From assembly GCA_035561515.1 (NCBI GenBank), contig DATMXP010000050.1, forward strand, positions 1 to 54,278: a stretch of DNA of 54,278 nt. The letters run 5' to 3'. Below, piece after piece: positions 42,534 through 51,261 of this stretch. Positions within the stretch are counted from its first letter, which is position 1; the number at the start of each line of letters is the position of its first letter. The translations under genes and the position numbers were made by a program. The notes under the pieces were generated by a model that was given only the letters and a program-made list of their open reading frames with translations, searched no databases and was not told the origin of the DNA. The DNA is from Terriglobales bacterium. Lineage in GTDB: Bacteria; Acidobacteriota; Terriglobia; Terriglobales; Acidobacteriaceae.

Positions 42534-43778
42534 ATGCTGGACGTGAACAGCCTCGCATTTCGACTTGCATCTGCTCTTGCTATTGGTCTGTTGATCGGCG
42601 CTGAACGCGAACGTCGCAAGGGAGAGGGGCCCTCGCGCTCCCCAGCCGGAATCCGAACCTTCGCGATTGCTTCCTTACTCGGCGCCGTCAGCCTGACCAT
42701 TGGCACACCGTGGTTGCTTGCCTCGTGTACTGTGGCGATGGCTGGCCTTAGTGCGATCGCCTATTCTCGCTCGAGCCAGGATGATCCCGGACTGACGACC
42801 GAAGCAGCACTGGTCTTGACCGTTCTTCTGGGTGCGCTGGTCACCGTCCACCCGGCATTGGCGGCAGGCCTCGCGGTATCTGTTGTAATACTTCTCGCCG
42901 CCAGAGATCGCATTCACCGCTTTGTGAGTGTCGCGCTCAGCGAAGATGAACTCTCCGATGCACTGGTTTTCGCAGCCGGTGTGTTTGTCATCCTGCCTCT
43001 TGTTCCGAATCGGTACCTCGGTCCATTCAACGCAATCAATCCTCATACCATCTGGATCATTGTCATTCTGATGATGTCGATCAGCGCGTTGGGCTATATA
43101 GCCGTCCGCCTGATCGGCCCTAGGTTTGGACTTCCACTCGCCGGTCTAGCCTCCGGATTTGTCTCCAGCATCGCCACCATTGGATCCATGGGTGCAAGGG
43201 CGCTAAAGGAACCCGGCCTCGCGCGGCCTGCCGTGGCGGGTGCCGTACTCTCAACGATTGCAACGGTGATCGAGCTTGCCATAGTCTTAGCTGCAACAAG
43301 CCGAGCAACGCTTCAGGTTATGGCGATTCCTTTGATTGCAGCTGGCGCTATGGCTGTCGTTTATGGGGCAATCTTCACTCTGAAAAATCTTCGGCACGAG
43401 GTGCCTGAGCAGCCCCAACGGGGACGGCCATTTAGCCTGCGTACAGCGTTGGGATTCGCTCTGGCCATCGCGGTGATGCTCCTGGTATCTGCAGCACTGA
43501 ACTACTGGTTCGGAGAAAAGGGCGTCATCGTGGCAGCCGCGGTTGCTGGTTTTGGGGATGCACATTCCGTGGCCGTTTCAGTAGCCTCGCTCGTTGCATC
43601 TGGGAAGCTGAACCCGCAAGACTCCCTGATTCCCGTGCTGGCTGGGCTCACGACGAACACGGGTGCCAAGATGATTGCGGCGGTAGCGAGTGGTGGCAGG
43701 CGGTTTGCCTTCCAGGTCATTCCGGGATTGCTTCTGTTTCTTGCGGCAGCATGGCTTTGGGTATTTCTGATGAAATGA
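42534..43778 (+). CDS. MgtC/SapB-DUF4010 family membrane protein
   Basis: A 414-residue protein with about 10-11 hydrophobic helices. The N-terminal half matches MgtC/SapB (ASALAIGLLIGAERERRKGEG, GIRTFAIASLLGAV). The C-terminal half is DUF4010 (GLASGFVSSIATIGSMGARALKEP, FGDAHSVAVSVASLVASG). GGCGGAAG precedes the ATG. MgtC-type proteins are linked to survival under low magnesium and in hosts, but the transport role is not settled. It is the last gene of the plus-strand cargo run. Confidence 0.9.
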   Translation: MLDVNSLAFRLASALAIGLLIGAERERRKGEGPSRSPAGIRTFAIASLLGAVSLTIGTPWLLASCTVAMAGLSAIAYSRSSQDDPGLTTEAALVLTVLLGALVTVHPALAAGLAVSVVILLAARDRIHRFVSVALSEDELSDALVFAAGVFVILPLVPNRYLGPFNAINPHTIWIIVILMMSISALGYIAVRLIGPRFGLPLAGLASGFVSSIATIGSMGARALKEPGLARPAVAGAVLSTIATVIELAIVLAATSRATLQVMAIPLIAAGAMAVVYGAIFTLKNLRHEVPEQPQRGRPFSLRTALGFALAIAVMLLVSAALNYWFGEKGVIVAAAVAGFGDAHSVAVSVASLVASGKLNPQDSLIPVLAGLTTNTGAKMIAAVASGGRRFAFQVIPGLLLFLAAAWLWVFLMK

Positions 43779-43883
43779 GCTCATCCACAATGGGAGCCGA
43801 ATGCTAGTCCGTTAAGGTTCGACCGCTGTCAATCGAGAGTGCTGATTCGTAACCCATATCTAATAACGTGATTGTTGCTGAAA

Positions 43884-44990
43884 TCAGTGTGAGACTTCGC
43901 TACGGCGATCCAGTATTGAGGAAGGCGAAGGAGTCAACGGATCTAGACGATCAGCTTGGTCCTTAGCCCATTCTAGAAAGCCCGGCTTCGATTGAGCTTC
44001 TCCGTCCAAAGTTTCTAAAGCGGCAACGTAGTCACGAATGCCGCGGGCACGCTGCCAATTCTCCACATCCGTCAGCAGCGCGTTAACCCGCGCTTCCTCT
44101 ACGGAGATTAACTTTGCTAATTCCTCCAGTTCCATTTCGCGTTTACGCCGTGCGAGTTCCTTGCGCTCCTCTTCTTCAACTCGCCGACGATGGATGACGC
44201 AGACCTTTATTAGCGTCGCGATGATTGCAGGAATCTGGCTCTCGAGCGGCAGGTTGGGTTTATCCTTCCATTCCGTTTTTAGTCCGCTGGAGTACGCGGT
44301 GATTTCTAGAATTAGGATCCCGGCTGGTTCAAAGGAATTGTAGTGGCCTCCGGACCACCTTGCCTTGTCCATGTTCTTTACCATCGTTAGCTTTTCACGG
44401 ATTCTCAGTTCAGCTTCACCACCAGCAGCGGCAAAGACGGTTACCTTATTTGACCACCTGGTCGTAAGGCGAACTGATCCCCCTATTCTCTCGGCAACAT
44501 CGGACAGTGAATTGAAAAGATTCAACGCACGTGGAAGTACGGCTTTGGAGACTCTGATGTTGAGTGTGTCCTGGCCGTAAACGTGAAGTCTGCGGAAGTT
44601 GTTCTCGCCGGTGCTAGACGACAGTAACTCTTTCGCTCGTTCTACAAGAGGGTGTCGTTTCGTGCGAGTCGCCGGAGGTTCGAAGTCCCCGGCAGCCATC
44701 CTTCTATCAATTTCATCGAACTCGGGATCCGGTGGAGGTGGCGGCGTCTTCGGTTGGGGTTCAGGCTTCCAGAGTTGAGGGACATTTTTCATCGGCGGCA
44801 ATGGTCTTTGTGTTACATGCTGCCCGCTGTCCTTCTTCGCCCAGTAGCCTCGGCCCGGCACTGGAATATTCATCTTTCGACAGACCTTGGCGATGGCGTT
44901 GCCCGACACTCCATATCTTGCAGCCACACGCTGGACCGGTTCTGCCCAGACTTCTTTGTACAGCTCATCACGATTCCAGAGTTCGTGCAT
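43884..44990 (-). CDS. Unknown protein with an N-terminal helix-turn-helix-like region
   Basis: A 368-residue protein. The N-terminus (LWNRDELYKEVWAEPVQRVAARYGVSGNAIAKVCRK, then IPVPGRGYWAKKDSG) matches a conserved domain common in mobile-element and phage-region proteins, and contains a helix-turn-helix-like unit. A Pro-rich linker (about 70-90) and a mixed alpha/beta region follow, then a charged coiled coil (about 265-310). ATG at 44990 has GGAG upstream; ATGs at 45005 and 45014 are also in frame. Function unknown; likely element or defence-related. Confidence 0.72.
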   Translation of the reverse strand: MHELWNRDELYKEVWAEPVQRVAARYGVSGNAIAKVCRKMNIPVPGRGYWAKKDSGQHVTQRPLPPMKNVPQLWKPEPQPKTPPPPPDPEFDEIDRRMAAGDFEPPATRTKRHPLVERAKELLSSSTGENNFRRLHVYGQDTLNIRVSKAVLPRALNLFNSLSDVAERIGGSVRLTTRWSNKVTVFAAAGGEAELRIREKLTMVKNMDKARWSGGHYNSFEPAGILILEITAYSSGLKTEWKDKPNLPLESQIPAIIATLIKVCVIHRRRVEEEERKELARRKREMELEELAKLISVEEARVNALLTDVENWQRARGIRDYVAALETLDGEAQSKPGFLEWAKDQADRLDPLTPSPSSILDRRSEVSH

Positions 44991-45014
44991 AGGTGCGCTC
45001 TCCATTAACACCAA

Positions 45015-45933
45015 TGGCGCTCACGTGAGCGCCACGGAGAATCGAGTAGCAGTTCTGTTGCGGTTGAAGCACCACGTAAACGATTCTCGGGAATTTGTAT
45101 CACAGGTGTGATTCGACAGAATGTGACAGTCCAAACTGAGTCTTCGGACTGTTTGGAGCATTTCTCTCAGTTCAAGAAAGCCTAATTGCACCTCTGTCCA
45201 TGAGGGGTAGGGACGGTAGCAAAGGAGCTGGCACTGTGATTCAGATTCTTTCCCTATCACGTCCATTTGCAGAAAGTGTGTCAAGTTTTATTGCTAAGAA
45301 ACTTGACATCGTTGATGTAAATCCTGTGTGTAATCAATCGCTTAGATCAACAATTGCAAAATTCGGGATAGGTGCAAGTGAAGTTTATTCGCACGAGAGA
45401 ACGTACCATTTCCTCGGTACTTATCGCTATTTTCCGAGGTTGTGAAACATTGGTCCCGCGATTTGTCGCTTTCGCGAACTATGTGTTTTCGCTGCACGCA
45501 ACGCGCGGTCCGACGATTAAAACTACGAAGGCAATGTTGCGCAGGAACTCAGATGTGCAAACGAGATCCTGTTTTCTCGTCCGCGCTGGAAGCTTGGTTG
45601 AAACAAGTCGGCTGACGATTGCGCTGTTCGACAATTGCAGGTGGGCGTAACGTTGTCGATCATTGACACGGGCTCCGGAAGGATGCAAACTTCGGCACGT
45701 GCGGAGATGTCGGTACAGTTCTACGATGGTTCAAATGAAAGAAGATTTGCCGGGAGTTTTACTCCCACATAACTCCCACATAACTTTCAAAAATCCGCCT
45801 GTTTTCAGGAAATGTCGCACATACTCAGCAGAATTCACGATTCGATGGAAAGCCGCTATAGACAAGCGTTTCAGAGGGATTCATGAGTAGATTTGAGCAC
45901 TCACGATTGCACCAGAAAAGTGGCACAGTGCAT
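45015..45933. other. 919-nt gene-poor right end of the island with several inverted repeats
   Basis: I find no convincing gene here; short ORFs lack ribosome-binding sites and look random. It carries ATCACA/TGTGAT (45099-45112) upstream of the minus-strand gene, overlapping hairpins ACAGTCC/GGACTGT (45126-45152) and CCAAAC/GTTTGG (45131-45156), and a perfect 10-bp inverted repeat at 45279-45308. The region could hold promoters, an attachment-site accessory zone or a small RNA. Confidence 0.45.
45279..45308. repeat. Perfect 10-bp inverted repeat with 10-bp spacer
   Basis: TGTCAAGTTT (45279-45288) and AAACTTGACA (45299-45308) are exact inverse complements, one helical turn of spacer apart. The spacing suits a dimeric protein-binding site near the element end. 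Confidence 0.6.
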
Positions 45934-45978
45934 CTCTGGATCAGCATATCGGGGTTCGAATCCCTGGGGGGCAGCCAA
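45934..45978 (+). repeat. attR: direct repeat copy 2 of the tRNA-Gln 3' part
   Basis: This 45-nt copy is identical to 26358-26402. The upstream half of a tRNA is missing, so it is the attachment-site remnant and not a functional tRNA. Confidence 0.9.
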
Positions 45979-46038
45979 TAGCATTACATCCGGTAGATCT
46001 TCACCTTCCTCAGTTTCCTTCGGTATGGCTAGGGTTCG

Positions 46039-46842
46039 TCATTTCCTAAGCAAAGTGCCTTTGCGGAACGGTTCAGCTACTAGTTGCCATTCGTCTTCAT
46101 AGACGACGTAACCCGGGTTGTCGGTTTTGATTTTCTTCACGTAGATCCTATTGCGCTCGAGGATTTGGACCATTTCCCAGATCCGAGAGATGTGTTCCTT
46201 GGCGTCGGTCTTGAACCAACAAATACCGCGGCGTAGCTTGTCGCGCCCATAGGAACTTGGTTTCTCCAGGTTCTCACTAAACCACATTAGCAGTGCGTTC
46301 AACTCGTCAGCATCAGCACCTTTGATGTCCTGCCATTCGATGGCTAGAGCAACCGCCCGGAAGATGCCCTGTTCAACATGACTGTCGTCATCCTTACGGC
46401 CGATGACAAACCGGATGAATTCGCGTTTCTCCAATGGATCGTGCCGCTCCAGAATGAATCGTTCATCCTCTGTCTCAACAAAAGCCAATCTTCCCGGAAT
46501 ACATGAGAGAACGGTTCCCATACCTCGCCCGACGATTTGCTTGAGGGCCTCGATCAGCGGTAGTTCTTTCCCATCGAGTGCAGGATCTTCCGAGATAGCG
46601 AAAACGATGCTCGGAGAGTGCCGTTTCTGTAGCTCCCACGCAATGTTGTCTACGAATAGTTTATTGCTGGGAAGGGCCAATCGATACTTGGGATCAAAGT
46701 CGGCGAAGTGCGCTAACTGATTCGTAAACTTATGTCGCAGCCGAGGGTTGGAGAGGATCTCCCGGTAACGGTCTCGTTTGTTGCGCTTTACGAACGCAGC
46801 GATCAGTGCTTCCTCGTTGTGCACGGGACGAGTGTACAGCAC
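46039..46842 (-). CDS. Unknown protein just outside the island
   Basis: A 267-residue, mainly helical, charged protein that I do not recognise. Segments include AAFVKRNKRDRYREILSNPRLR at the N-terminus, IVGRGMGTVLSCIPGRLAFVE in the middle and an E/D-rich stretch before KTDAKEHISRIWEMVQILERN. The start is probably GTG at 46842 or GTG at 46824. It sits between attR and tRNA-like relics at 46865-47012, so it may belong to an older inserted segment. Confidence 0.65.
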   Translation of the reverse strand: MLYTRPVHNEEALIAAFVKRNKRDRYREILSNPRLRHKFTNQLAHFADFDPKYRLALPSNKLFVDNIAWELQKRHSPSIVFAISEDPALDGKELPLIEALKQIVGRGMGTVLSCIPGRLAFVETEDERFILERHDPLEKREFIRFVIGRKDDDSHVEQGIFRAVALAIEWQDIKGADADELNALLMWFSENLEKPSSYGRDKLRRGICWFKTDAKEHISRIWEMVQILERNRIYVKKIKTDNPGYVVYEDEWQLVAEPFRKGTLLRK

Positions 46843-46864
46843 ACGCCAATACCCCGGTGAACAA

Positions 46865-46906
46865 GAGGGTTCAAGTCCCTATTCGGCGCAGGTGACTCGA
46901 ACCCTC
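46865..46906 (+). repeat. tRNA T-arm-like relic within an 8-bp inverted repeat
   Basis: GAGGGTTC (46865-46872) and GAACCCTC (46899-46906) flank a segment resembling a tRNA T-arm and acceptor end. It is similar to 32134-32170. A further relic with GGTTCGAAT follows at about 46913-46921. Confidence 0.4.
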
Positions 46907-47057
46907 GCCCAAAGGTTCGAATCGCTTTTACTTCATGACTAGTGGGTTCAGATCCAGTCCCGAAATGGGGACGGGGAAGGACTTGTAATGGTGTGGGAAT
47001 CCCTGGGGGCCAGTGCTGCTATCCAACTGTTCAGCAGATGAACGAAAGGAAAACATT

Positions 47058-47471
47058 ATGAGGCACATCAAGACTTTCGCATTTCTCGCACTGATTGCAT
47101 TAGTGTTTGCGGTCATCGCTGTCGCCCAGAACACCAGCAATCAGCAGCAGAACCAATCGATGCAGGGAATGCAAGGAATGCACGGCCAGATGCAGCATAG
47201 TGGAAATGACCAGATGCACGGCATGATGGCGGACTGCCACAAGAACATGCAGGCCATGCAGCAATCAAACACTCAAGCAAGACAGAACATTGCGGCTGCA
47301 AAGCAGTCCAACGACCCCGCAAAGATGCGGGCTGCGCTTGATGAAGCAGACAAGGCGCTCGCAAACGTAAACGACCACATGGACAAGTGCATGAGCATGA
47401 TGAAGACGATGCGTAGCAAGCACGGAGATGGAATGATGAAGGGAGAGCAGAACCAGCCGCCGAAGAAGTGA
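47058..47471 (+). CDS. Secreted Met/His-rich small protein, probable metal binder
   Basis: A 137-residue protein with signal peptide (about 1-24, ending VAQ). The mature start is packed with Met, His and Gln (QGMQGMHGQMQHSGNDQMHGMM), followed by a helical segment (about 55-120) and a Lys-rich tail. The composition suggests copper or other soft-metal binding in the periplasm, like Met-rich copper chaperones, though no known family signature is visible. AAAGG precedes the ATG at 47058, which I prefer over the in-frame upstream start. Confidence 0.7.
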   Translation: MRHIKTFAFLALIALVFAVIAVAQNTSNQQQNQSMQGMQGMHGQMQHSGNDQMHGMMADCHKNMQAMQQSNTQARQNIAAAKQSNDPAKMRAALDEADKALANVNDHMDKCMSMMKTMRSKHGDGMMKGEQNQPPKK

Positions 47472-47544
47472 GCAACACGAGACAAGTTCTAACAGGAAGA
47501 AATCTAGTTCTCAGGACAATCCGAGTTGGAACGGATGTGATCTT

Positions 47545-47587
47545 CGGGCACGACAATCTGGCTTGTTGCCGTCGCCCGTTTCTTTTG
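47545..47587 (+). terminator. Probable terminator downstream of the Met-rich gene
   Basis: CGGGC..CGACAA and TTG..CGTCGCCCG form an imperfect hairpin followed by TTTCTTTT. It lies between two convergent genes. Confidence 0.5.
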
Positions 47588-47606
47588 CTGCGGACCGAAG
47601 TCGACG

Positions 47607-47828
47607 TTATCCCGCCTTGCGCGAGTTCTCCGCCGTCTTCACGCTCACCGGCGTCTTCTTGCCCAGATGATCAGGATCATCCGCGACGGCCTTGTGGCAG
47701 TATGCGCACAGCACCATCTCGCACACCGCGCAATATTCTCCCGCAGCGCCGCACTCCACCGCCCACTCCCCCGTGGAGTCGTATGCTGCCGATCGATACG
47801 CTTCACAATGCATGACGTTCATCCTCAC
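47607..47828 (-). CDS. Small Cys-rich protein translationally coupled to ku
   Basis: A 73-residue protein with cysteines at 8, 26, 33, 36, 41 and 44 followed by His45 (pattern CxxC-x4-CxxCH), which suggests a zinc ribbon-like fold. It starts at GTG 47828, overlapping the ku stop by 4 nt (GTGA), or at the internal ATG 47822. The coupling suggests a role alongside Ku, but I know no described NHEJ partner of this kind. Confidence 0.6.
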   Translation of the reverse strand: MRMNVMHCEAYRSAAYDSTGEWAVECGAAGEYCAVCEMVLCAYCHKAVADDPDHLGKKTPVSVKTAENSRKAG

Positions 47829-48703
47829 CCGGCAGCCGATGCCTTGCGGTTTCTCTTCCCTTTTGCAGCCGACGCTTCCTTCGTTTCCGTCGCCACCGGA
47901 GCCTGGGCCGCCGTGCCCGTCGTCGACCGAACTGGCTTCTTCGCCTGCGCCAGGCTCATCTTCAGCGCTTCCATGATGTCGATCACCGGCGCGAGTTTCT
48001 CCGTGGTCGGAGCTTCCACCAACTGCTTCCCTTCCACCTTCGCCTTGATCATCTCCATCAGGTTTTCGCGATACGAATCCTTGTACTTCTCCGGCTCAAA
48101 CGGCGCCGCCAGCGATTCAATCAGCGTCGTCGCCAGTTCCAGTTCCTTGTCTTTCACCAGCGTCGTATCGGCGCGAAACTCTTCCACCTTCCGGACTTCG
48201 TCCGCGTAATACATCGTGTGCAGGATCATCCCGCGGCTACCCGGCCTGATGATCACGATGTGCTCACGGTTGTGCATTGCGACTTTGGCCAGCGCAACGT
48301 ACCCAGTCCGCTTCAGTCCTTCGAACAGCAGCGTGTACGGCTTTTCGCCCGCTTCGTCCGGAGCGACGTAATACGAGCTCTCCATGTACACCGGATCCAC
48401 TTCGTCCGTCTTCACGAACTCCAGGATCTCCATCGTCCGCGCCGTCGAAGGTGCAGCCTTCTTCACGTCCTCTTCGTCGAGAACGACATACTTGTCCTTC
48501 TCGTACTCGTATCCCTTCACGAGTTCGCTGCGAGGAACTGGTTTATCTTCAACCTGACAGTAGAGGACTTGCTTCACGCGCGAATGGTCGGACTTGTGCA
48601 ACTGATTGAAGCTGACCGTTTCGCTGCGAGCCGCGCTAAAAAGTTTTATTGGAAGAGATACCAAACCAAATGTAAGGTGTCCCTTCCAAACCGTGGTTGC
48701 CAT
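47825..48703 (-). CDS. ku: Ku DNA end-binding protein
   Basis: A 292-residue bacterial Ku (NHEJ). The core pattern WKGHLTFGLVSLPIKLFSA, KGYEYEKDKYVVLDEEDV, PYTLLFEGLKRTGYVALAKVAMHNREH and VRKVEEF is complete. It binds double-strand break ends as a homodimer and recruits LigD. The C-terminus is Lys/Ala-rich, as usual. It is divergent from ligD with a 72-nt shared control region, a typical NHEJ arrangement. Confidence 0.97.
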   Translation of the reverse strand: MATTVWKGHLTFGLVSLPIKLFSAARSETVSFNQLHKSDHSRVKQVLYCQVEDKPVPRSELVKGYEYEKDKYVVLDEEDVKKAAPSTARTMEILEFVKTDEVDPVYMESSYYVAPDEAGEKPYTLLFEGLKRTGYVALAKVAMHNREHIVIIRPGSRGMILHTMYYADEVRKVEEFRADTTLVKDKELELATTLIESLAAPFEPEKYKDSYRENLMEMIKAKVEGKQLVEAPTTEKLAPVIDIMEALKMSLAQAKKPVRSTTGTAAQAPVATETKEASAAKGKRNRKASAAG

Positions 48704-48775
48704 CCGTACACCTCGGCTGGAAAATGGGCAGAGTGCTTCGTAAATACCACAGAAATAGGGCGTTTACAAACAGGA

Positions 48776-51253
48776 ATGTCTCTCGACCAATACCGCACGA
48801 AGCGTAAGTTCGACAAAACGCCCGAGCCCCAACCCGGAAAACCCGCGATTCACCCCGAAAATCGCTTTTACATCCAGCGACATTCCGCCCGCCGCCTCCA
48901 CTACGACCTTCGCCTCGAAGTCGATAACGTACTGAAATCATGGGCTCTACCCAAGGGACCGACACTTGATCCCACCGACAAGCGCCTCGCCGTCCATGTC
49001 GAAGACCATCCCATCGAATACGGAACCTTCCAAGGCACTATTCCCCAGGGAAACTATGGTGCCGGAACCGTTTCGCTCTGGGACTACGGCCGATATGAAC
49101 TCCTGGGCGACGCGCCCATCCATCAGCAACTCGAACGCGGCGACCTGAAATTCCGCCTCCATGGCCAGAAACTGGCTGGCGAATTCGCGCTCGTCCGGAC
49201 AAAGAAATCGCCGAAAGACTGGCTTCTGATTAAGAAGAACGACTTCGCCGTCATCCTCGGCTGGGATCCCGAATCCGACATCCGCAGCGTTCTCGAAGTT
49301 CCTACCGATCCTTCCGCTGTCACCGGTGCCGTCAAAGCCGACATGCCGTCTTCGCTTTCCCCCATGCTTGCGACATTGTCACCGTCGTTGCCAGAAGGTC
49401 CTGGCTGGATCTTCGAGCCCAAATGGGACGGCGTCCGATCTCTCTGCTATATCCGCGACGGCAAGGTCTCGCTCATCTCCCGCACCGGACGCACCATGGA
49501 CCAGCAGTACACCGAACTCGCCGACCTTCCCCGCCACATTTCCGCCTCCTCCGCGATCATCGACGGCGAAATCGTCGCGCTCGACGACCAGGGCCGCCCC
49601 CGTTTCGGACTGCTGCAACAGCGCATCGGTGCCGGCGCCGCCAAAAGCCGAAAGCTCGCCGAGACCTCGCCCGTCCTCCTATTCGCCTTCGACCTTCTTT
49701 ACCTCAACGGCTACGACCTTCGCGGTGCTACCCTCATCGACCGCAAGGCTCTGCTCAAAAGTGTTCTCTCGCAATCCGCACTTGTTCGTTACTCCGACCA
49801 CTTCGAAAACGGACCTGAACTCCTTCACGCTGCCCGCGCAAACGAATTGGAAGGCGTGGTCGCCAAGCGCGCCACCAGCCGCTACGAAGCCCGCCGCAGC
49901 ACCGATTGGATAAAAGTCAAAGTCGTCACCCAACAAGAGTTCGTCATCTGCGGATTCACCAAAGGTGAGCGCGAACCCTTCGGCGCGCTCGTGCTTGCCT
50001 ATTTTCAGGACGGCAAATTCCTCTTCGCCGGAAACGTCGGTACCGGCTTCACGCAGAAGTCACTCGACCAGCTTCACTCGCTCCTCAAGCCGCTGATCCG
50101 CAAAACCTCGCCGATCAGCGACATGCCAAAGATCCCCGAAAAGATCACCTGGGTCGAGCCCAAGCTCGTGTGCACCGTGAAGTACATGGAGTGGACCAAG
50201 GAAAAGCATCTTCGCGCGCCTGTCTACCTCGGCCTCCGCGACGACGTCGCTCCCGCAGACTGTAACTTCCCTTCCGTCGAAACGACTAAGCCCGAAGCCA
50301 CCGACACCGCCGCTCCTCTCCTCGATGGCAAGCGCACCGAAGTCTCGCTCACCATCAACGGCCAGACGTTGAAGTTCACCAACCTGAACAAGATCTATTT
50401 TCCCCGCGAGGGCTACACCAAGCGCGACGTCATCAACTACTACCACTCCGTCGCGCCGCTCATTCTTCCCTATCTCAAGGACCGCCCGCTTTCACTCAAG
50501 CGTTATCCCGATGGCATCGAAGGCGAATACTTCTTCCAGAAGAACGCCGCGCTCGGTACGCCATCATGGATGAAGTCGCACCTCATTGACTCCGAGCATC
50601 GCGGCAGCCCCATCCGCTTCCTCTTCGCCGACGACGAAGCCTCGCTCCTCTACCTCGCCAATCTCGGATGCATCGACCAGAATCCGTGGATGAGCCGCGT
50701 CGGATCGCTCGACTGCCCCGACTTCATGCTCATCGATCTCGATCCCGTGCACTGCACCTTCGACCGAATCGTCGACGCAGCACTCTTGATCAAAAAGCTT
50801 CTCGACTCGCTCCAGCTCCAGGGATTCCCCAAAACTACCGGCGGCGACGGCCTTCACATCTACGTGCCACTCGCTCCCGAGTACAACTACACGCAGGTCC
50901 GCTCGTTCACCGAGATCCTCGCGCGCCTCGCCGCTGCCGAACGGCCCGATCTCTTCACCACTCCGCGCACCGTCTCCGAACGCGAAAAAGGCAAGGTCTA
51001 CTTCGACTACCTCCAGATCGCCGAAGGCAAAACCATCGCCGCGCCGTATGTTCTGCGCGCATTCCCGGGCGCTCCCGCCTCAACTCCCCTGCACTGGAAC
51101 GAACTCGTCCCCTCGCTCACCCCTGACAAGTTCACCCTCGCCACCGTGCCCGATCGCTTCGCCCGGCTCGGCGACATTTTCTCGCCCGTGTTAGTGCTGA
51201 AACAGAAACTCGAACCGGCGCTTGTCAAACTCGAATCTCTGCTGAAGAAGTAG
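48776..51253 (+). CDS. ligD: Multifunctional DNA ligase D (phosphoesterase-ligase-polymerase)
   Basis: An 825-residue NHEJ repair enzyme. The 3'-phosphoesterase domain (about 1-165) shows FYIQRHSARRLHYDLRLE and SWALPKGP. The ATP-dependent ligase domain (about 190-490) has the adenylation Lys216 in EPKWDG and the VKVVTQQEFVICGFTKGERE OB region. The primase-like polymerase domain (about 520-825) has DRPLSLKRYPDGIEGEYF and catalytic DLDP (654-657). Domain order PE-Lig-Pol is as in Pseudomonas LigD. Start ATG 48776; a longer in-frame ORF from 48218 runs antisense through ku and is rejected. Confidence 0.96.
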   Translation: MSLDQYRTKRKFDKTPEPQPGKPAIHPENRFYIQRHSARRLHYDLRLEVDNVLKSWALPKGPTLDPTDKRLAVHVEDHPIEYGTFQGTIPQGNYGAGTVSLWDYGRYELLGDAPIHQQLERGDLKFRLHGQKLAGEFALVRTKKSPKDWLLIKKNDFAVILGWDPESDIRSVLEVPTDPSAVTGAVKADMPSSLSPMLATLSPSLPEGPGWIFEPKWDGVRSLCYIRDGKVSLISRTGRTMDQQYTELADLPRHISASSAIIDGEIVALDDQGRPRFGLLQQRIGAGAAKSRKLAETSPVLLFAFDLLYLNGYDLRGATLIDRKALLKSVLSQSALVRYSDHFENGPELLHAARANELEGVVAKRATSRYEARRSTDWIKVKVVTQQEFVICGFTKGEREPFGALVLAYFQDGKFLFAGNVGTGFTQKSLDQLHSLLKPLIRKTSPISDMPKIPEKITWVEPKLVCTVKYMEWTKEKHLRAPVYLGLRDDVAPADCNFPSVETTKPEATDTAAPLLDGKRTEVSLTINGQTLKFTNLNKIYFPREGYTKRDVINYYHSVAPLILPYLKDRPLSLKRYPDGIEGEYFFQKNAALGTPSWMKSHLIDSEHRGSPIRFLFADDEASLLYLANLGCIDQNPWMSRVGSLDCPDFMLIDLDPVHCTFDRIVDAALLIKKLLDSLQLQGFPKTTGGDGLHIYVPLAPEYNYTQVRSFTEILARLAAAERPDLFTTPRTVSEREKGKVYFDYLQIAEGKTIAAPYVLRAFPGAPASTPLHWNELVPSLTPDKFTLATVPDRFARLGDIFSPVLVLKQKLEPALVKLESLLKK

Positions 51254-51261
51254 CTGAGCCC

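Larger units (their letters stand above)
26358..45978. mobile_element. Integrated genomic island at tRNA-Gln, about 19.6 kb
   Basis: The element is bounded by a perfect 45-nt direct repeat of the tRNA-Gln 3' part (26358-26402 and 45934-45978), the signature left by site-specific integration. A large serine recombinase sits at the left end. The interior holds about 25 genes: regulators, unknown modules and a long run of envelope-stress-type genes. I saw no relaxase, type IV secretion, replication or phage structural genes. It is therefore a non-conjugative integrative element or genomic island, perhaps mobilised by a helper. The boundaries are read from the sequence; mobility is inferred. Confidence 0.85.

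Noticed and set aside
45200..45890. Short plus-strand ORFs near attR
   Set aside because: They lack ribosome-binding sites, overlap each other in different frames and look like random reading of non-coding DNA.
45934..45978. A second functional tRNA-Gln
   Set aside because: Only the 3' part from the anticodon loop is present, so it is an attachment-site remnant.
48218..48775. N-terminal extension of the ligD frame running back through ku
   Set aside because: The segment is antisense to the ku coding region, does not resemble the LigD family, and the ATG at 48776 opens the phosphoesterase domain directly.
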